DNA of 64,000 bases from Psychrobacter sp. NZS113 (GTDB lineage: Bacteria > Pseudomonadota > Gammaproteobacteria > Pseudomonadales > Moraxellaceae). This document shows positions 27,625 to 37,703 of the stretch, piece after piece. The position numbers were made by a program, and so were the translations under genes. The stretch lies in contig NZ_JADYWL010000002.1 of assembly GCF_015864825.1 (NCBI RefSeq), forward strand, positions 342,346 to 406,345, written 5' to 3'. The notes below the pieces were generated by a model that saw only the letters and a program-made list of their open reading frames with translations, made no database searches and was not told the origin of the DNA. How positions within the stretch are numbered: the stretch's first letter is position 1; the number at the start of each line of letters is the position of its first letter.

Positions 27625-30546
27625 TCAAAAGAGCTTTCGAACGCCTAGCCAGCCCTCTGAAAGCAGCATTAGGCAATCATACTCATCTTGGCTGACTATC
27701 GTATCGTGTAACATCACCGTATGCAATGTACTCAGCCATTGCTGATAATTATTATAGGTGTAACTCTCACCAGTGGTATCATTATAATCTATTTGATTGA
27801 GGCCCTGTTGTCTCTCTTGATAATTATCACTGCGTTTGTCACCTATTGCAGACGACTTAACGGTAGAGGCTATGCACACAGGCACAGTCTCTATCAAGGC
27901 CAATAGCTGAATACTATTGAGGTTTTGTGCCGTCAACAGCAACCACTGTAGATTGGCATCGCTAATGGCTGCTAAATCAATATCAATCAAACGTGCATGG
28001 CGGCGCAAGTCCACGATATAGTGGGCCACACTAGCATCGTTATAGTTAAGCATTGAACTATCAAGCATTGAACTATCAAGCTTTGAACTATCAAGCTTTG
28101 AACTATTAAGCTTTGAACTATATAGCGCTGATGTCATTTGGCCTTTGACATCTTTTGATAAACGATATGCCAGTAAAATCAGCATCGTTCTCTTAACATC
28201 GTTCAGTCGAGCAAAGACCTGACCTGAAGGATCAAGCTGAGCATATATCACCTTTGTACCAGCTCTCAATGTATGCTGCCATGACTCATACTTACTTGCA
28301 TGTGACGGCTCATCACTTAGCACCGTAGATAGTACCGGTAACAGCTGTTGTAAATGCAGCGCTTGCCATAATGACAAAATAGAAGGCATCCAAGACGCAT
28401 CACTTTTGGCGTCAGCTGATTCTGACTGAATACTATGCGTAAGAAAACCTTGATCCGTCATCTTATCCGCTAAGTCTATACTCAAATCAGCAGTTAACTG
28501 GCCGTTAAAAAGTTCAGTGATACCTTGTTGATAGCGCATAAGCATCATACGACATTTTTTTTGCTGACTATAATGCTGATAGCTTTCATTGCTGTGGCTG
28601 CTCTCATGCTTCAGACGTAGCTCTGCAATCACACTTTCGGATAAATTATGCTGACTCAAATTTTTTATGGCAGTTGTGATTAGCGCACTGTCTAATCGTC
28701 GATCGATACTCGCCACGGTTTCTATCAATTTATGGTCGATGGCATGCGGTAGTATTTGCGCTTGGCGATGATCATCGGTTTTATTGGTAGTAACTTCGTA
28801 CCAAATGTCAGCCAAGTCATAAGTGCTTGTCGTTACTAGGGCTTGACCCTGATGGCATAGCATCACCACTTCAATCAAGGCCTGTGCGCCTAACGGGTGG
28901 TGACTGTGATTGAGCACATACTGTGGCAGCGAGACTTTTTCAATATCATCGATGCTAATCAGCGCTGCCGATGGCAAATCGCTATCAGGTTTGGCCTGCC
29001 AAGGTTTTAACCGTTCATGGACATCCATATCTTGCGACTGCACCTGCAATCGCCCATCAATGACGACATCTTGCGCTACAACGAAATCTAGCCCTTTCTC
29101 TTCTTTCTCTACTCCATTATTCAATGCTTGAGTAGAAAGTAGTTCTGCGTGGGGTAATTGTTTGTCAGTATTTTCTTTTTTATCTATACTTAGGCTATTT
29201 GTTTTTACTTTACCCACGTCCCCGAGTCGACGCTGCTCATATATTTCTTTTATTTTTTGCTGATTGATGCGCTTCTCTTTGGCAACTTGTACGGCAAACT
29301 TATGGTAAGCATTGGCATTGATAGCACCCATACGCTCGGACAAACTGGGATGAGTCGCAAACCAAGAGACATCCCCCAGGTCTGTGCCACTACTGGCAAA
29401 GAAAAAATGACTGAGTCCATTGATATCAGTGATACCTGTCAAGCGTGAACCAAGTGAATCTTGGTGGATGGCTTTTAGTGTCTCCATAATCGCAGGAGAG
29501 CGCGTCAGCTGCACACTGGTCGCGTCGGCAAGCAGTTCACGCTCACGGTTGAAGCTATGTTTGATTAGCTGCGCACTGGCCATGCTCGAAAAACTCAACC
29601 CATGTAACAACAATGTCCAAACGCTACGAGGCGCTTGGCGATCTACTACCGGTTTATTTTGTAGCCATTTCGACTGAATTTTTGCGGTTGATTGTTGATT
29701 TTTTGACTGACTTTGCCAGTACGCCACCCACTCACTATGAGTGGTAAAGCTTGCGGTTTTCGCTTCGGTACTGCGGGCATGATTATCGATGGACTTTTGT
29801 GATAGATCGAGGTTTTGGTTGACGGCATTATCAAAATAATTGCCATTACCGATAGGATCGCTCCAGTCATATAGTATCTGCAAGCCTGCCAACACTACCA
29901 TCAGCTGCAGATTGAAGGTGGCATCGCCATGGAGGATATGACCATACTCATGACCGATGAGCCCGTACAAAGCCTCATCAGACAGCTTATCCAGTGCGCC
30001 TTGCGTCACGACCAACACCATATCCTGACTGTGCCGACCCGCCACGAAACCATTGATGCCTTGCTCATCAGGCAGCACATACAGAATAGGCATACTCAAG
30101 CCTGAAGCAATGGCCAACTGTTGCGCAATTTCATAATAGCGACGGTAGACTGGCGGAAAATCACGCTCATCACGCACCGCAATATGACGTGCATTATAGC
30201 GAACCTTTTGTACAGGCTCATGCTGATGAGCAATGCCCTGACTGTGCTCCCAAGCGTCTTGGCTATGATCAATAAACAACCTAACAGCCCCTACGCGCTG
30301 AGCAATAGCACGACCGCCCGCTTTTAGACGACGATACTCCAAAAAACTACCACCAACGAAGCTACCTAATGTCCAGATAATGACCAGGACTAATGCCCAA
30401 TAATAAATGCCACCCGTAAATAACGTGAGCAACAGGGCCATGACACCGAGCGCCACTGCCATATGCGCAAATACAATGAGAAAAAACAGCCCATAGAGCA
30501 ATAGACTGCGCTGAGTACGTGTGCGCTGTTCACCAAAAAAATCCAT
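27625..30546 (-). CDS. M48-family membrane metallopeptidase with long C-terminal extension
   Basis: 973 aa. Two membrane segments near residues 15-60 are followed by an M48 (Ste24/HtpX-like) protease domain with the zinc motif LIGHEYGHILHGD and a downstream Glu in NRERELLADATSVQ. After about residue 420 comes a ~550-residue region without a family I recognise, including an SSKLD/SSMLD pentapeptide repeat. Typical M48 proteins are 250-500 aa, so the extension is notable. The lemA-like gene lies 72 nt upstream on the same strand; LemA with an M48 protease is a known pairing. Likely inner membrane, quality control or stress; inferred. Confidence 0.85.
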   Translation of the reverse strand: MDFFGEQRTRTQRSLLLYGLFFLIVFAHMAVALGVMALLLTLFTGGIYYWALVLVIIWTLGSFVGGSFLEYRRLKAGGRAIAQRVGAVRLFIDHSQDAWEHSQGIAHQHEPVQKVRYNARHIAVRDERDFPPVYRRYYEIAQQLAIASGLSMPILYVLPDEQGINGFVAGRHSQDMVLVVTQGALDKLSDEALYGLIGHEYGHILHGDATFNLQLMVVLAGLQILYDWSDPIGNGNYFDNAVNQNLDLSQKSIDNHARSTEAKTASFTTHSEWVAYWQSQSKNQQSTAKIQSKWLQNKPVVDRQAPRSVWTLLLHGLSFSSMASAQLIKHSFNRERELLADATSVQLTRSPAIMETLKAIHQDSLGSRLTGITDINGLSHFFFASSGTDLGDVSWFATHPSLSERMGAINANAYHKFAVQVAKEKRINQQKIKEIYEQRRLGDVGKVKTNSLSIDKKENTDKQLPHAELLSTQALNNGVEKEEKGLDFVVAQDVVIDGRLQVQSQDMDVHERLKPWQAKPDSDLPSAALISIDDIEKVSLPQYVLNHSHHPLGAQALIEVVMLCHQGQALVTTSTYDLADIWYEVTTNKTDDHRQAQILPHAIDHKLIETVASIDRRLDSALITTAIKNLSQHNLSESVIAELRLKHESSHSNESYQHYSQQKKCRMMLMRYQQGITELFNGQLTADLSIDLADKMTDQGFLTHSIQSESADAKSDASWMPSILSLWQALHLQQLLPVLSTVLSDEPSHASKYESWQHTLRAGTKVIYAQLDPSGQVFARLNDVKRTMLILLAYRLSKDVKGQMTSALYSSKLNSSKLDSSKLDSSMLDSSMLNYNDASVAHYIVDLRRHARLIDIDLAAISDANLQWLLLTAQNLNSIQLLALIETVPVCIASTVKSSAIGDKRSDNYQERQQGLNQIDYNDTTGESYTYNNYQQWLSTLHTVMLHDTIVSQDEYDCLMLLSEGWLGVRKLF
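28050..28125 (-). repeat. 15-bp tandem repeats in the M48 protease gene
   Basis: About five imperfect copies of a 15-base unit (TGAACTATCAAGCTT and variants with CATTG) encode repeating SSKLD/SSMLD pentapeptides. In-frame unit length means copy-number change would not break the gene. Confidence 0.85.
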
Positions 30547-30618
30547 CTACTTGTCTTACCTAAACTTTATATGGTCTAAATTTTATATTATCTAAACATA
30601 GCCGAACGCATGTGAATA

Positions 30619-31215
30619 TCAGCCCATATTGACAACGGGGGCTTGAGCAATCGCTTTTCTATCTTCAAACACCAACTGACTTAATGGGCGAAAGCCAAAA
30701 GTAGTGCTAACCAGATTGTTGGGGAATACTTCGCGATCATTATTATAAAACATCACACTATCGTTATAGTGCTGACGTGCAAAACCAATTCGATTCTCTG
30801 TATTGGTTAGCTCATCCATCAGCTCTTTAATGATACTGTCTGCTTTTAGCTCAGGATATGCTTCCACGACAGCTGAGAACTGTCCCAATGCTTTGGACAG
30901 CATACTCTCTGCTTTGGCAAATAAGGCCATATGTTCCAGTGAGTCTGGCTGGTGTTTACTCGAGTCCTGCAAGCTTTGGGCATGGTTACGTGCGCTGATG
31001 ACGCGAGTGAGCGTTTCTTCTTCATGCGTCAAATAACGCTTGGCCGTCTCAACGAGATTCGGAATCAAATCATGACGGCGTTTCAGCTGCACATCGATCT
31101 GAGCAAAACCATTTTTTGCTTGGTTACGGGCGCGTACCAATTTATTAAATATGGATACCCCAAATACAACCACCAACACCACAAAGGCAATAAACAGCCA
31201 GACAAACATCTTCAT
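30619..31215 (-). CDS. LemA family protein
   Basis: 198 aa. One N-terminal membrane segment (MFVWLFIAFVVLVVVFGVSIF) is followed by the LemA signature LVRARNQAKNGFAQIDVQLKRRHDLIPNLVE and an alpha-helical domain ending in FGFRPLSQLVFED-like residues. Family members are inner-membrane proteins exposed outside the cytoplasm, function poorly defined. ATG 31215 is preceded by AGGA at seven bases; a TTG two codons earlier is an unlikely start. Probably an operon with the downstream M48 protease. Confidence 0.92.
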   Translation of the reverse strand: MKMFVWLFIAFVVLVVVFGVSIFNKLVRARNQAKNGFAQIDVQLKRRHDLIPNLVETAKRYLTHEEETLTRVISARNHAQSLQDSSKHQPDSLEHMALFAKAESMLSKALGQFSAVVEAYPELKADSIIKELMDELTNTENRIGFARQHYNDSVMFYNNDREVFPNNLVSTTFGFRPLSQLVFEDRKAIAQAPVVNMG

Positions 31216-31412
31216 AATCAAATCCTAAAACGTTTCGTATTGATATTAAGGCCTGTTGCATACTCCACCATCGCACTGACAGCGACTTTCAATGAATATT
31301 CAACACACTCTAATGTTACTAAAAAGTTAATACATTGTATTTTAACTCATATTAATCAATGAAGTTTAGAAATTGAATAAGAAATCGAAATATAAAATGG
31401 ATAAAATTAACG

Positions 31413-31441
31413 CAAAAAAAAGCCCTTTACAATGAAGGGCT
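31413..31441 (-). terminator. Second terminator downstream of the SRP RNA gene
   Basis: AGCCCTT-TACAATG-AAGGGCT hairpin followed on the minus strand by T8. It lies about 60 nt beyond the SRP RNA's own T run and would shield lemA from read-through. Confidence 0.75.
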
Positions 31442-31498
31442 TAATACATAATACTAGCGTTTCTGGCTGATTATAGAACCAATTATCAAATTTTAGGC

Positions 31499-31616
31499 AA
31501 AAAAAAGCGACTCCAAAAGCACATCCTCGGCACACATCGTGACTATTACCGTTGCTACCTTCCGGTCCTGGCGGGATTCATAGAACAATGTTGCGAGGCT
31601 ACCAATGGAGCCACCA
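31499..31616 (-). ncRNA. ffs: 4.5S signal recognition particle RNA
   Basis: Minus-strand sequence contains the universal SRP loop core, CCAGGACCGGAAGGTAGCA, and the distal GTGTGCCGAGGATGTG, equivalent to E. coli GTGTGCCGGGATGTA. The ends GGTGGCTCC and GGAGTCGC pair over eight positions with two wobbles to close the rod. An 8-T run follows the 3' end (31499-31506) and a good promoter lies just upstream. The short type without an Alu domain, as expected in gammaproteobacteria. It guides membrane-protein ribosomes with Ffh. Confidence 0.93.
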
Positions 31617-31623
31617 GTTGCAA

Positions 31624-31651
31624 ATTATACAAGATTTTTTTAATTTTACAA
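31624..31651 (-). promoter_or_regulatory. Sigma-70 promoter of the SRP RNA gene
   Basis: Minus strand: TTGTAA (-35), 16 bp, TATAAT (-10, perfect), placing the start about seven bases on, at the 5' end of the SRP RNA. Confidence 0.8.
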
Positions 31652-31868
31652 CCCCTATTATAAAACTGTTTTTGTAAGGCAAAAAAATCAGTAACTTAGG
31701 TGACAAAATTATCACAGCATTGCATCTGAATTTTGCTATGTTAGCCTATAAAGCTGAGCATGATGGATAGCAACTAACAAATAAAATGCACCGCTTTTAA
31801 TAGAGAGAGATAGCGTTTAATGATGGCTTCTCTCTTTATCATTGATATAACTTACTGAGGAGATAGTA

Positions 31869-32582
31869 ATGAAAACCACTCTACTAAACAAAGCAGCCCT
31901 AACGACTGGCTCTGCACTTCTATTAACCACTATGATGGGTAGCGCGCATGCAGAACCAACTGGCTACGACCAGCTTACTTTTCAAACAGAAGTAAAAGAA
32001 GAAGTGCAAAATGATGAAGTACGAGCCAGCTTATACAAAAAAGCACAGGCAACAGACTCAAAAGCATTGGCCACTACGCTCAACACCTCTATCAACAATG
32101 CCATGAAAATCGCCAAGCGCTATCCTAGCGTCACTGTCAGCACAGGACAACAACGCACCTACCCTCGTTATGACAAAGATAATAAAATCATAGGCTGGAC
32201 AGGACAAGCCAATATAGATTTGAAGAGTACTGACTTTGCCGCGACCAGTCAGCTCATCGCTGATCTACAAGAAACGCTTGTCATGGAAAATCTCAGCTTT
32301 GGTGTATCAGATGCTAAAAAAGATGCGCTAGAACAGAAGCTAATGACCAGTGCCTCTCGCGCGTTTCAGCAACAAGCTAAAAACCTAACTAGCGCATGGA
32401 ATGCTCGCGGCTATCGCGTGGTGAACGTCAACCTAAATACAGGTAGTAACTACCCGCGTCCGATGTATAGCGCCATGAGCATGAAATCAGACTCACTTGA
32501 GTCAGTACCAAGCCAAAGCTTTGAGTCTGGCAACACTACAATCTCTGTGACGGCAAACGGTACGATTGAGCTGACTAAGTAA
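31869..32582 (+). CDS. SIMPL-domain (DUF541) periplasmic protein
   Basis: 237 aa. Sec signal peptide ending in GSAHAEP. The mature part shows the SIMPL pattern: LTFQTEVKEEVQNDEVRA at the start (strand with E-x-x-x-D), ALATTLNTSINNAMKIAKRYPSVTVSTG and the following W-x-G-Q-A-N-I-D-L-K segment. Function of the family in bacteria is unclear; periplasmic, linked to stress in some species. Excellent ribosome site (AGGAG, seven bases) before ATG. Shares a terminator with the convergent DUF4124 gene. Confidence 0.88.
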   Translation: MKTTLLNKAALTTGSALLLTTMMGSAHAEPTGYDQLTFQTEVKEEVQNDEVRASLYKKAQATDSKALATTLNTSINNAMKIAKRYPSVTVSTGQQRTYPRYDKDNKIIGWTGQANIDLKSTDFAATSQLIADLQETLVMENLSFGVSDAKKDALEQKLMTSASRAFQQQAKNLTSAWNARGYRVVNVNLNTGSNYPRPMYSAMSMKSDSLESVPSQSFESGNTTISVTANGTIELTK

Positions 32583-32632
32583 ATCAACTTATACTAGTAG
32601 TTGGTTCATTTATAAATTGAACTATTCATACT

Positions 32633-32668
32633 AAAAAGGCAAGCGCCATTAGGGTGCTTGCCTTTTTT
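32633..32668. terminator. Bidirectional terminator
   Basis: GGCAAGCGCC / GGGTGCTTGCC hairpin with A5 on the left and T6 on the right, between the convergent SIMPL and DUF4124 genes. Confidence 0.9.
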
Positions 32669-32714
32669 CTTAAGCTGTTATTTATGCCATCGTTATTCAT
32701 CAATAAGACAAGCT

Positions 32715-33446
32715 TTAATCACTCTGACTTAACTTTAGCAATAATTTTTGATACAACGAGAGGTTTTGATAGGCTGAAATCTGTTCTGCCTTTCTTTTAT
32801 TATCTTGCAATGTGGTGTTGTTCTGAATCACATAAATGGTACGCTCAACCTGCTGGAGCGTGCCTCCTGCCTTATCGGTCACAACTGCCGTGATACTGTG
32901 CGATCCTGGTAAAATATCTAGCGTTGGGATGGAAGCACTGAGACCCTGCGCCATCTCATCACCATCTAAATAAATACTCACGTTATCGCCTGCTTGCAAG
33001 GCTGGATCTACTTGTACCTTGACATCGATACTTTGTGCTGGGCGACGATAAGCACGCTCTTCGCTAGGCTCAGTGATCGTAAGCTGATAACTGACTGCGG
33101 TCGTGACGGCCAAACTGCTTGGACTATCAGCATCAGGTGTAATAGTCGTCTCTGCGGTGGGAGTCTGTGCCGTACTGCTCGACTGACTACTTGCATTGCT
33201 ATTGTTACTTGAACTAAAAGCATCACTGCTAGTCATCACACTGGTCTGACTGACTTGTTTATCCTCTTGCTGCTCATAATTCTGTGGACGGTCGGTAAAG
33301 GTGACTTGGCCCGTCTTTTCATCAACGACTTTGTAAATAGCAGAGGCATTTGCCAAAGGGGCGTAGAGACTGGCGGCACTCATAATCATAGCCGTCAACA
33401 GCCCTATATTGCCTTTTGAGAAAATCAGTTTTGATAATGAGATCAT
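32715..33446 (-). CDS. DUF4124 domain periplasmic protein
   Basis: 243 aa. Signal peptide (LLTAMIMSAASLYAPLANAS) then the DUF4124 opening AIYKVVDEKTGQVTFTDRPQ. A Ser/Thr-rich linker (residues 65-115) leads to an Ig-like domain (LTITEPSEERAYRRPAQSIDV; VSIYLDGDEMAQG; VVTDKAGGTLQQVERTIYV) with a Penicillin-binding-protein-C-terminal-like look. Lies downstream of glnA on the same strand. A DUF4124 protein beside glnA also occurs in Pseudomonas, where it lies between glnA and ntrB; ntrBC are not seen here. Confidence 0.85.
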   Translation of the reverse strand: MISLSKLIFSKGNIGLLTAMIMSAASLYAPLANASAIYKVVDEKTGQVTFTDRPQNYEQQEDKQVSQTSVMTSSDAFSSSNNSNASSQSSSTAQTPTAETTITPDADSPSSLAVTTAVSYQLTITEPSEERAYRRPAQSIDVKVQVDPALQAGDNVSIYLDGDEMAQGLSASIPTLDILPGSHSITAVVTDKAGGTLQQVERTIYVIQNNTTLQDNKRKAEQISAYQNLSLYQKLLLKLSQSD

Positions 33447-33579
33447 AATCAGTTAACCCAGTTATAGTGTTCACTATTAATATAGTATTATGACAACCAT
33501 TATGCGATATTTTTGGTGTTAAATCAGCAATGATTTCAAGGAAAATTAGTTATGGCATCTGACCAATTATTTCGCGCAT

Positions 33580-33616
33580 AAAAAGACCAGCTAAGAATAA
33601 CTTAGCTGGTCTTTTT
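33580..33616. terminator. glnA terminator
   Basis: Eleven-bp stem GACCAGCTAAG / CTTAGCTGGTC with AATAA loop, A run and T5; 33 nt after the glnA stop on the minus strand. Confidence 0.92.
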
Positions 33617-33648
33617 GACTCAAAATAACTGAGTGCTTTAGCGACTAA

Positions 33649-35058
33649 TTAGCAGCTGTAGTACATATCGAACTCAACTGGATGTACAGTCACGTTCAGA
33701 CGTTGTACTTCTTCTTCTTTCAAAGCGATAAACGCTTCTAGCATGTCTTCAGTGAACACATCACCTTTTAATAAGAAGTCATGATCGTCACGCAATGCTT
33801 GTAGTGCTACGTCTAAGCTCTCTGCAACCGTTGGGATTTGTGCTTCTTCTTCTGGTGGCAAGTCATACAAGTTTTTGTCAGCAGCTTCACCTGGATGCAT
33901 TTTGTTTTGGATACCGTCAAGGCCGGCCATCAACAATGCAGCAAATGCTAAGTATGGGTTCGCTGTTGGATCAGGGAAACGGGCTTCAACACGTACCGCT
34001 TTAGGGCTGCTCACGTGTGGAATACGGATAGACGCTGAACGGTTAGATGCTGAATAAGCAAGTTTAATAGGCGCTTCATAATGTGGTACTAGGCGCTTAT
34101 AGCTGTTGGTCGATGGGTTGGTAATTGCGTTCAAAGCACGAGCATGCTTGATGATACCACCAACGAAGAACAGAGCTGTTTCAGACAAACCAGCGTATTC
34201 ATCACCAGAGAACGTGTTTACGCCATCTTTAGAGATAGACATATGCACGTGCATACCTGAACCATTGTCACCAACGATTGGCTTAGGCATAAAGGTGGCC
34301 GTTTTACCAAACTGATGCGCAACGTTATGAACAACATACTTTAGCTGTTGCACTTCATCTGCCTTACGTACCATCGTGTTGAACGCTACACCAATTTCAG
34401 ACTGGCAAGACGCTACTTCATGGTGATGTACTTCAACGCTACCTGCACCAACGATGTCTTCGATACGTTCACACATCACTGAACGCATATCTTGTGAACT
34501 ATCGATAGGCGGTACTGGGAAATAGCCACCTTTGACACGTGGACGATGCGCCATGTTGCCCCACTCATACGTCTCGCCTGTTGACCATGCTGCTTCTTCA
34601 GCAGTGATTTTATGGCTAACACCAGACATATCAATTGACCACTTCACGTCATCAAAGATAAAGAATTCAGGCTCAGGACCAAAATAAGCAGTATCACCAA
34701 TACCAGTAGACTTTAAGTACTCTTCAGCGCGACGTGCGATAGAGCGTGGGTCACGCTCATAGCCTTGTAGCGTTGATGGCTCGATAATGTCACAAGTAAC
34801 GACAACGGTAACTGAATCAAAGAACGGGTCAACAAAAGCGGTTTCTGGATCTGGGCGCAAGATCATATCTGAGGCTTCAATACCTTTCCAACCAGCAATA
34901 GATGAACCATCAAACATCTTGCCGTCTTCCATTACTTCTTCGTCAATGGTATGTGAAGGAAAGCTGATATGTTGTTCTTTACCACGGGTATCGGTAAAAC
35001 GAAAGTCAACCCATTTAGCATTTGTTGATTTGATAAGGTCTAATAATTTGTTCGACAT
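33649..35058 (-). CDS. glnA: Glutamine synthetase, type I-beta
   Basis: 469 aa dodecameric cytosolic enzyme; glutamate + ammonia + ATP to glutamine. [34 protein letters not shown], the ATP-binding [16 protein letters not shown] and the glutamate-site NRSASIRIP are all intact. The adenylylation tyrosine is present in [10 protein letters not shown], so regulation by GlnE is expected. GGAG at a good distance before ATG 35058. Upstream is a sigma-54 promoter and two NtrC-like sites, the usual nitrogen-control architecture. Confidence 0.97.
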   Translation of the reverse strand: MSNKLLDLIKSTNAKWVDFRFTDTRGKEQHISFPSHTIDEEVMEDGKMFDGSSIAGWKGIEASDMILRPDPETAFVDPFFDSVTVVVTCDIIEPSTLQGYERDPRSIARRAEEYLKSTGIGDTAYFGPEPEFFIFDDVKWSIDMSGVSHKITAEEAAWSTGETYEWGNMAHRPRVKGGYFPVPPIDSSQDMRSVMCERIEDIVGAGSVEVHHHEVASCQSEIGVAFNTMVRKADEVQQLKYVVHNVAHQFGKTATFMPKPIVGDNGSGMHVHMSISKDGVNTFSGDEYAGLSETALFFVGGIIKHARALNAITNPSTNSYKRLVPHYEAPIKLAYSASNRSASIRIPHVSSPKAVRVEARFPDPTANPYLAFAALLMAGLDGIQNKMHPGEAADKNLYDLPPEEEAQIPTVAESLDVALQALRDDHDFLLKGDVFTEDMLEAFIALKEEEVQRLNVTVHPVEFDMYYSC

Positions 35059-35329
35059 AAATAATCTCCGTTGTGTTGATCACGTTATTGCGATTTAAAG
35101 TGACTGGTGCAATTTACTGGTTCAAAAATATCAGCTGTGCTCTTAATACTAAATAGCGCCTTCAATATTATGCTTATTATCAGCACTGTCAATGTCTTTA
35201 GTCAAGACATGGTTGTAATGCTTTTTCTCATTCTAACAACATATAACTCACAATAGTAAATTCTTCCAGCACTTATTAATAATTATTTTTGAATCAATTT
35301 TCAGCCATAAATAATCATGAAAGTAGTGA

Positions 35330-35345
35330 TGCAAACGCTGTGCCA
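35330..35345 (-). promoter_or_regulatory. Sigma-54 promoter of glnA
   Basis: Minus strand reads TGGCACAGCGTTTGCA, a full match to TGGCAC-N5-TTGCA. Predicted start near 35318, leaving a 5' leader of about 260 nt. Confidence 0.88.
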
Positions 35346-35501
35346 ACTTATAAAAATAATCATACCTGAGACAATACCTCTCAACTTAATTAGCAATTAT
35401 TACAATTACCTATGACACGCTTTATTCTTTATCAAGTATGGCCTGTCAACGAATAATACGTCTCTTATGTCTCGTTTATAGACATGATACATCATGTTTT
35501 T

Positions 35502-35516
35502 GCACTATTTTGGTTC
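35502..35516. promoter_or_regulatory. NtrC-like binding site 1
   Basis: GCACTATTTTGGTTC; 13 of 15 positions agree with the E. coli glnA site GCACTATATTGGTGC as I recall it. About 170 bp upstream of the sigma-54 promoter. Confidence 0.65.
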
Positions 35517-35542
35517 CGAAAAAATGCACCAAATTAAACTAT

Positions 35543-35557
35543 GTTCTATTTTGGTGC
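35543..35557. promoter_or_regulatory. NtrC-like binding site 2
   Basis: GTTCTATTTTGGTGC, with a strong right half TTTTGGTGC; a further half site GCACCA lies at 35526. Its centre is 41 bp (about four helical turns) from site 1. Confidence 0.6.
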
Positions 35558-35831
35558 GTATCTGACACTTAAAAATATCAAACAAGCCAATAACCAAACT
35601 CTCCTCGCAGGTACTGCGTCAAAATTATTGTAAGGTAAAATAAGTTTTACGCATGACTTACTTAGATAGTCTGTACCCTACATTTGATAGACCACAAAAT
35701 AATGGTAAGATAACCGCGCCTTACAAACGTATGAATCCAGAAGCACTTGAGTCAAAAAGCACTTGAGTAAAGAAGCACTATAGATAAATATAAGTCTAAA
35801 AATACAATCACATCCATAAGTTGAAAACCCA

Positions 35832-36455
35832 ATGATTTTGATGATCGATAATTACGACAGCTTTACGTACAATATCGTACAGTACTTCGGTGAATTACAG
35901 CAGGACATCACCGTCTGGCGTAATGATCAGGCCACCATTGAACAGATTCAAACCCTTGCACCAGATGTAATTGTCATCGGTCCTGGGCCGTGTGATCCTG
36001 ATCGGGCTGGTATTTCTTTAGCAGTGATCGAAACATTCAAGGGTGTCATACCGATATTGGGTATTTGCTTGGGTCATCAGGCCATTGGACAAGCATTCGG
36101 TGGTCAAGTGGTCAAAGCGGGTGAAGTCATGCACGGCCGGCTATCGGCCGTCTACCATAACGGTCAAGGTGTGTTTGCTGAATTGCCTAACCCATCACAA
36201 GTCACTCGCTACCACTCGCTCGTCATTGGCAAACGCAGCCTACCCGATTGTCTCGATCTGACCGCATGGACACAGTATGCTGATGGTAGTATTGAGGAAA
36301 TTATGGGTATCCGCCACAAAACTTTTGCCATTGAAGGGGTGCAATTCCATCCTGAGTCTATTTTGAGCGAGGCAGGTTATCAGCTGCTCAATAACTTTTT
36401 GCAAACACATAATTTGGCAGTGCTAGCCTCGAACGAGTTACCACAAGTTGGTTAA
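35832..36455 (+). CDS. trpG: Anthranilate synthase component II (glutamine amidotransferase)
   Basis: 207 aa class I amidotransferase supplying ammonia to TrpE (or to PabB if dual-purpose). [17 protein letters not shown] is diagnostic; the catalytic Cys is in [16 protein letters not shown] and the His/Glu in [10 protein letters not shown]. First of trpG-trpD-trpC; trpE is not in the window, the split arrangement known from Pseudomonas and Acinetobacter. No strong ribosome site; a second ATG three codons on is possible. Confidence 0.95.
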   Translation: MILMIDNYDSFTYNIVQYFGELQQDITVWRNDQATIEQIQTLAPDVIVIGPGPCDPDRAGISLAVIETFKGVIPILGICLGHQAIGQAFGGQVVKAGEVMHGRLSAVYHNGQGVFAELPNPSQVTRYHSLVIGKRSLPDCLDLTAWTQYADGSIEEIMGIRHKTFAIEGVQFHPESILSEAGYQLLNNFLQTHNLAVLASNELPQVG

Positions 36456-36540
36456 TTAGCGACTAAATATAAGCGACCTGCATTAAAGTAGAACCCAATT
36501 TAATCAAAATAAACATATAAAAATATTAAGCGAGAATATA

Positions 36541-37662
36541 ATGAGTACAACAAAAATAGAGGGCAATCACACGCCAGATAATATTACTAAAATGTCCGAT
36601 GTAGATATTCATAAATTATTGACGGCATCGTTAGAAAGAATTTTTCAACACATTGATTTGACCTTCGATGAGATGTATCAAGTGATGCTGATCATCATGC
36701 AAGGCAGATGTAGTGATGCCATGATGGGCGCTATTTTGACTGGCTTACGTATGAAAGGTGAATCAATCGATGAGATTACTGCATCGGCCAGTGCCATGCG
36801 TGCCTTGGCTTCTAATATCGAACCAAAGAACTGTGATTATCTGGTCGATATCGTCGGCACTGGTGGCGATGGCGCTAATTTATTCAATGTGTCTACCGCC
36901 TCTGCTCTTGTGGCAGCAGCGGCTGGCGCGCAAGTTGCCAAACACGGCAACCGCGGCGTGTCTAGCAAATCGGGTAGCTCAGATTTATTGGAGCAAGCGG
37001 GTATTAGTTTGGCGCTCACACCTGCACAAGCAAAAGACTGTATCGAAAACCAAGGTATCGGCTTTCTGTTCGCACCCAATCATCACAGTGCCATGCGCTA
37101 TGCCATACCCGTGCGCCGCGAACTCAAAGCGCGTACGATTTTCAATATCTTAGGGCCATTAACCAATCCTGCTGGCACGCCCAATCTGGTCATTGGTGTT
37201 TTCACTGCCCAACTGTGTGAGCCTATCGCCAAAGTCATGAAAAACTTGGGCGCCCGTCATGTGATGGTCGTGGGTGCAAAAGATGGTTTAGATGAGATCA
37301 GCCTTGCCACCTCCACTACTGTCGCTGAGTTAAAAGATGGCGAAATATCTGTTTATGAGATGATGCCAGAAGATGCTGGCATTGAATCGCAGACACTGAT
37401 CGGTCTCGATGTCGACTCTCCAGCGCAAAGTCTGGAACTGATTCGTGCGGCATTATCTGGAGCCGACACTCATGACCGCTCTGTACTCAAAGCGCGTGAT
37501 ATGATTGCACTAAATGCAGGTGCGGCAATATATACGGCAGGACTTGCCAGCAACTACGCCAATGGTGTGAGCCGAGCGCAAAAAGCCATCCAAAATGGTG
37601 ATGCACTGCTCAAGCTTGAGTCTCTGGCCAACTACACACAGCAATTAGTGGCTCAGGGTTAA
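36541..37662 (+). CDS. trpD: Anthranilate phosphoribosyltransferase
   Basis: 373 aa. Transfers phosphoribosyl from PRPP to anthranilate, second step of tryptophan synthesis. The PRPP site is VGTGGDGANLFNVSTASALVA with KHGNRGVSSKSGSSDLLE; the hinge FLFAPNHHSAMRYAIPVRRELK and FNILGPLTNPA are typical. A ~25-aa N-terminal extension (MSTTKIEGNHTPDNITKMSD) precedes the usual start. 85 nt after trpG and probably in one transcript with it. Confidence 0.96.
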   Translation: MSTTKIEGNHTPDNITKMSDVDIHKLLTASLERIFQHIDLTFDEMYQVMLIIMQGRCSDAMMGAILTGLRMKGESIDEITASASAMRALASNIEPKNCDYLVDIVGTGGDGANLFNVSTASALVAAAAGAQVAKHGNRGVSSKSGSSDLLEQAGISLALTPAQAKDCIENQGIGFLFAPNHHSAMRYAIPVRRELKARTIFNILGPLTNPAGTPNLVIGVFTAQLCEPIAKVMKNLGARHVMVVGAKDGLDEISLATSTTVAELKDGEISVYEMMPEDAGIESQTLIGLDVDSPAQSLELIRAALSGADTHDRSVLKARDMIALNAGAAIYTAGLASNYANGVSRAQKAIQNGDALLKLESLANYTQQLVAQG

Positions 37663-37703
37663 CTTATAAGCACTCATATGATGCAAACTTTGCCACCACT
37701 GCC

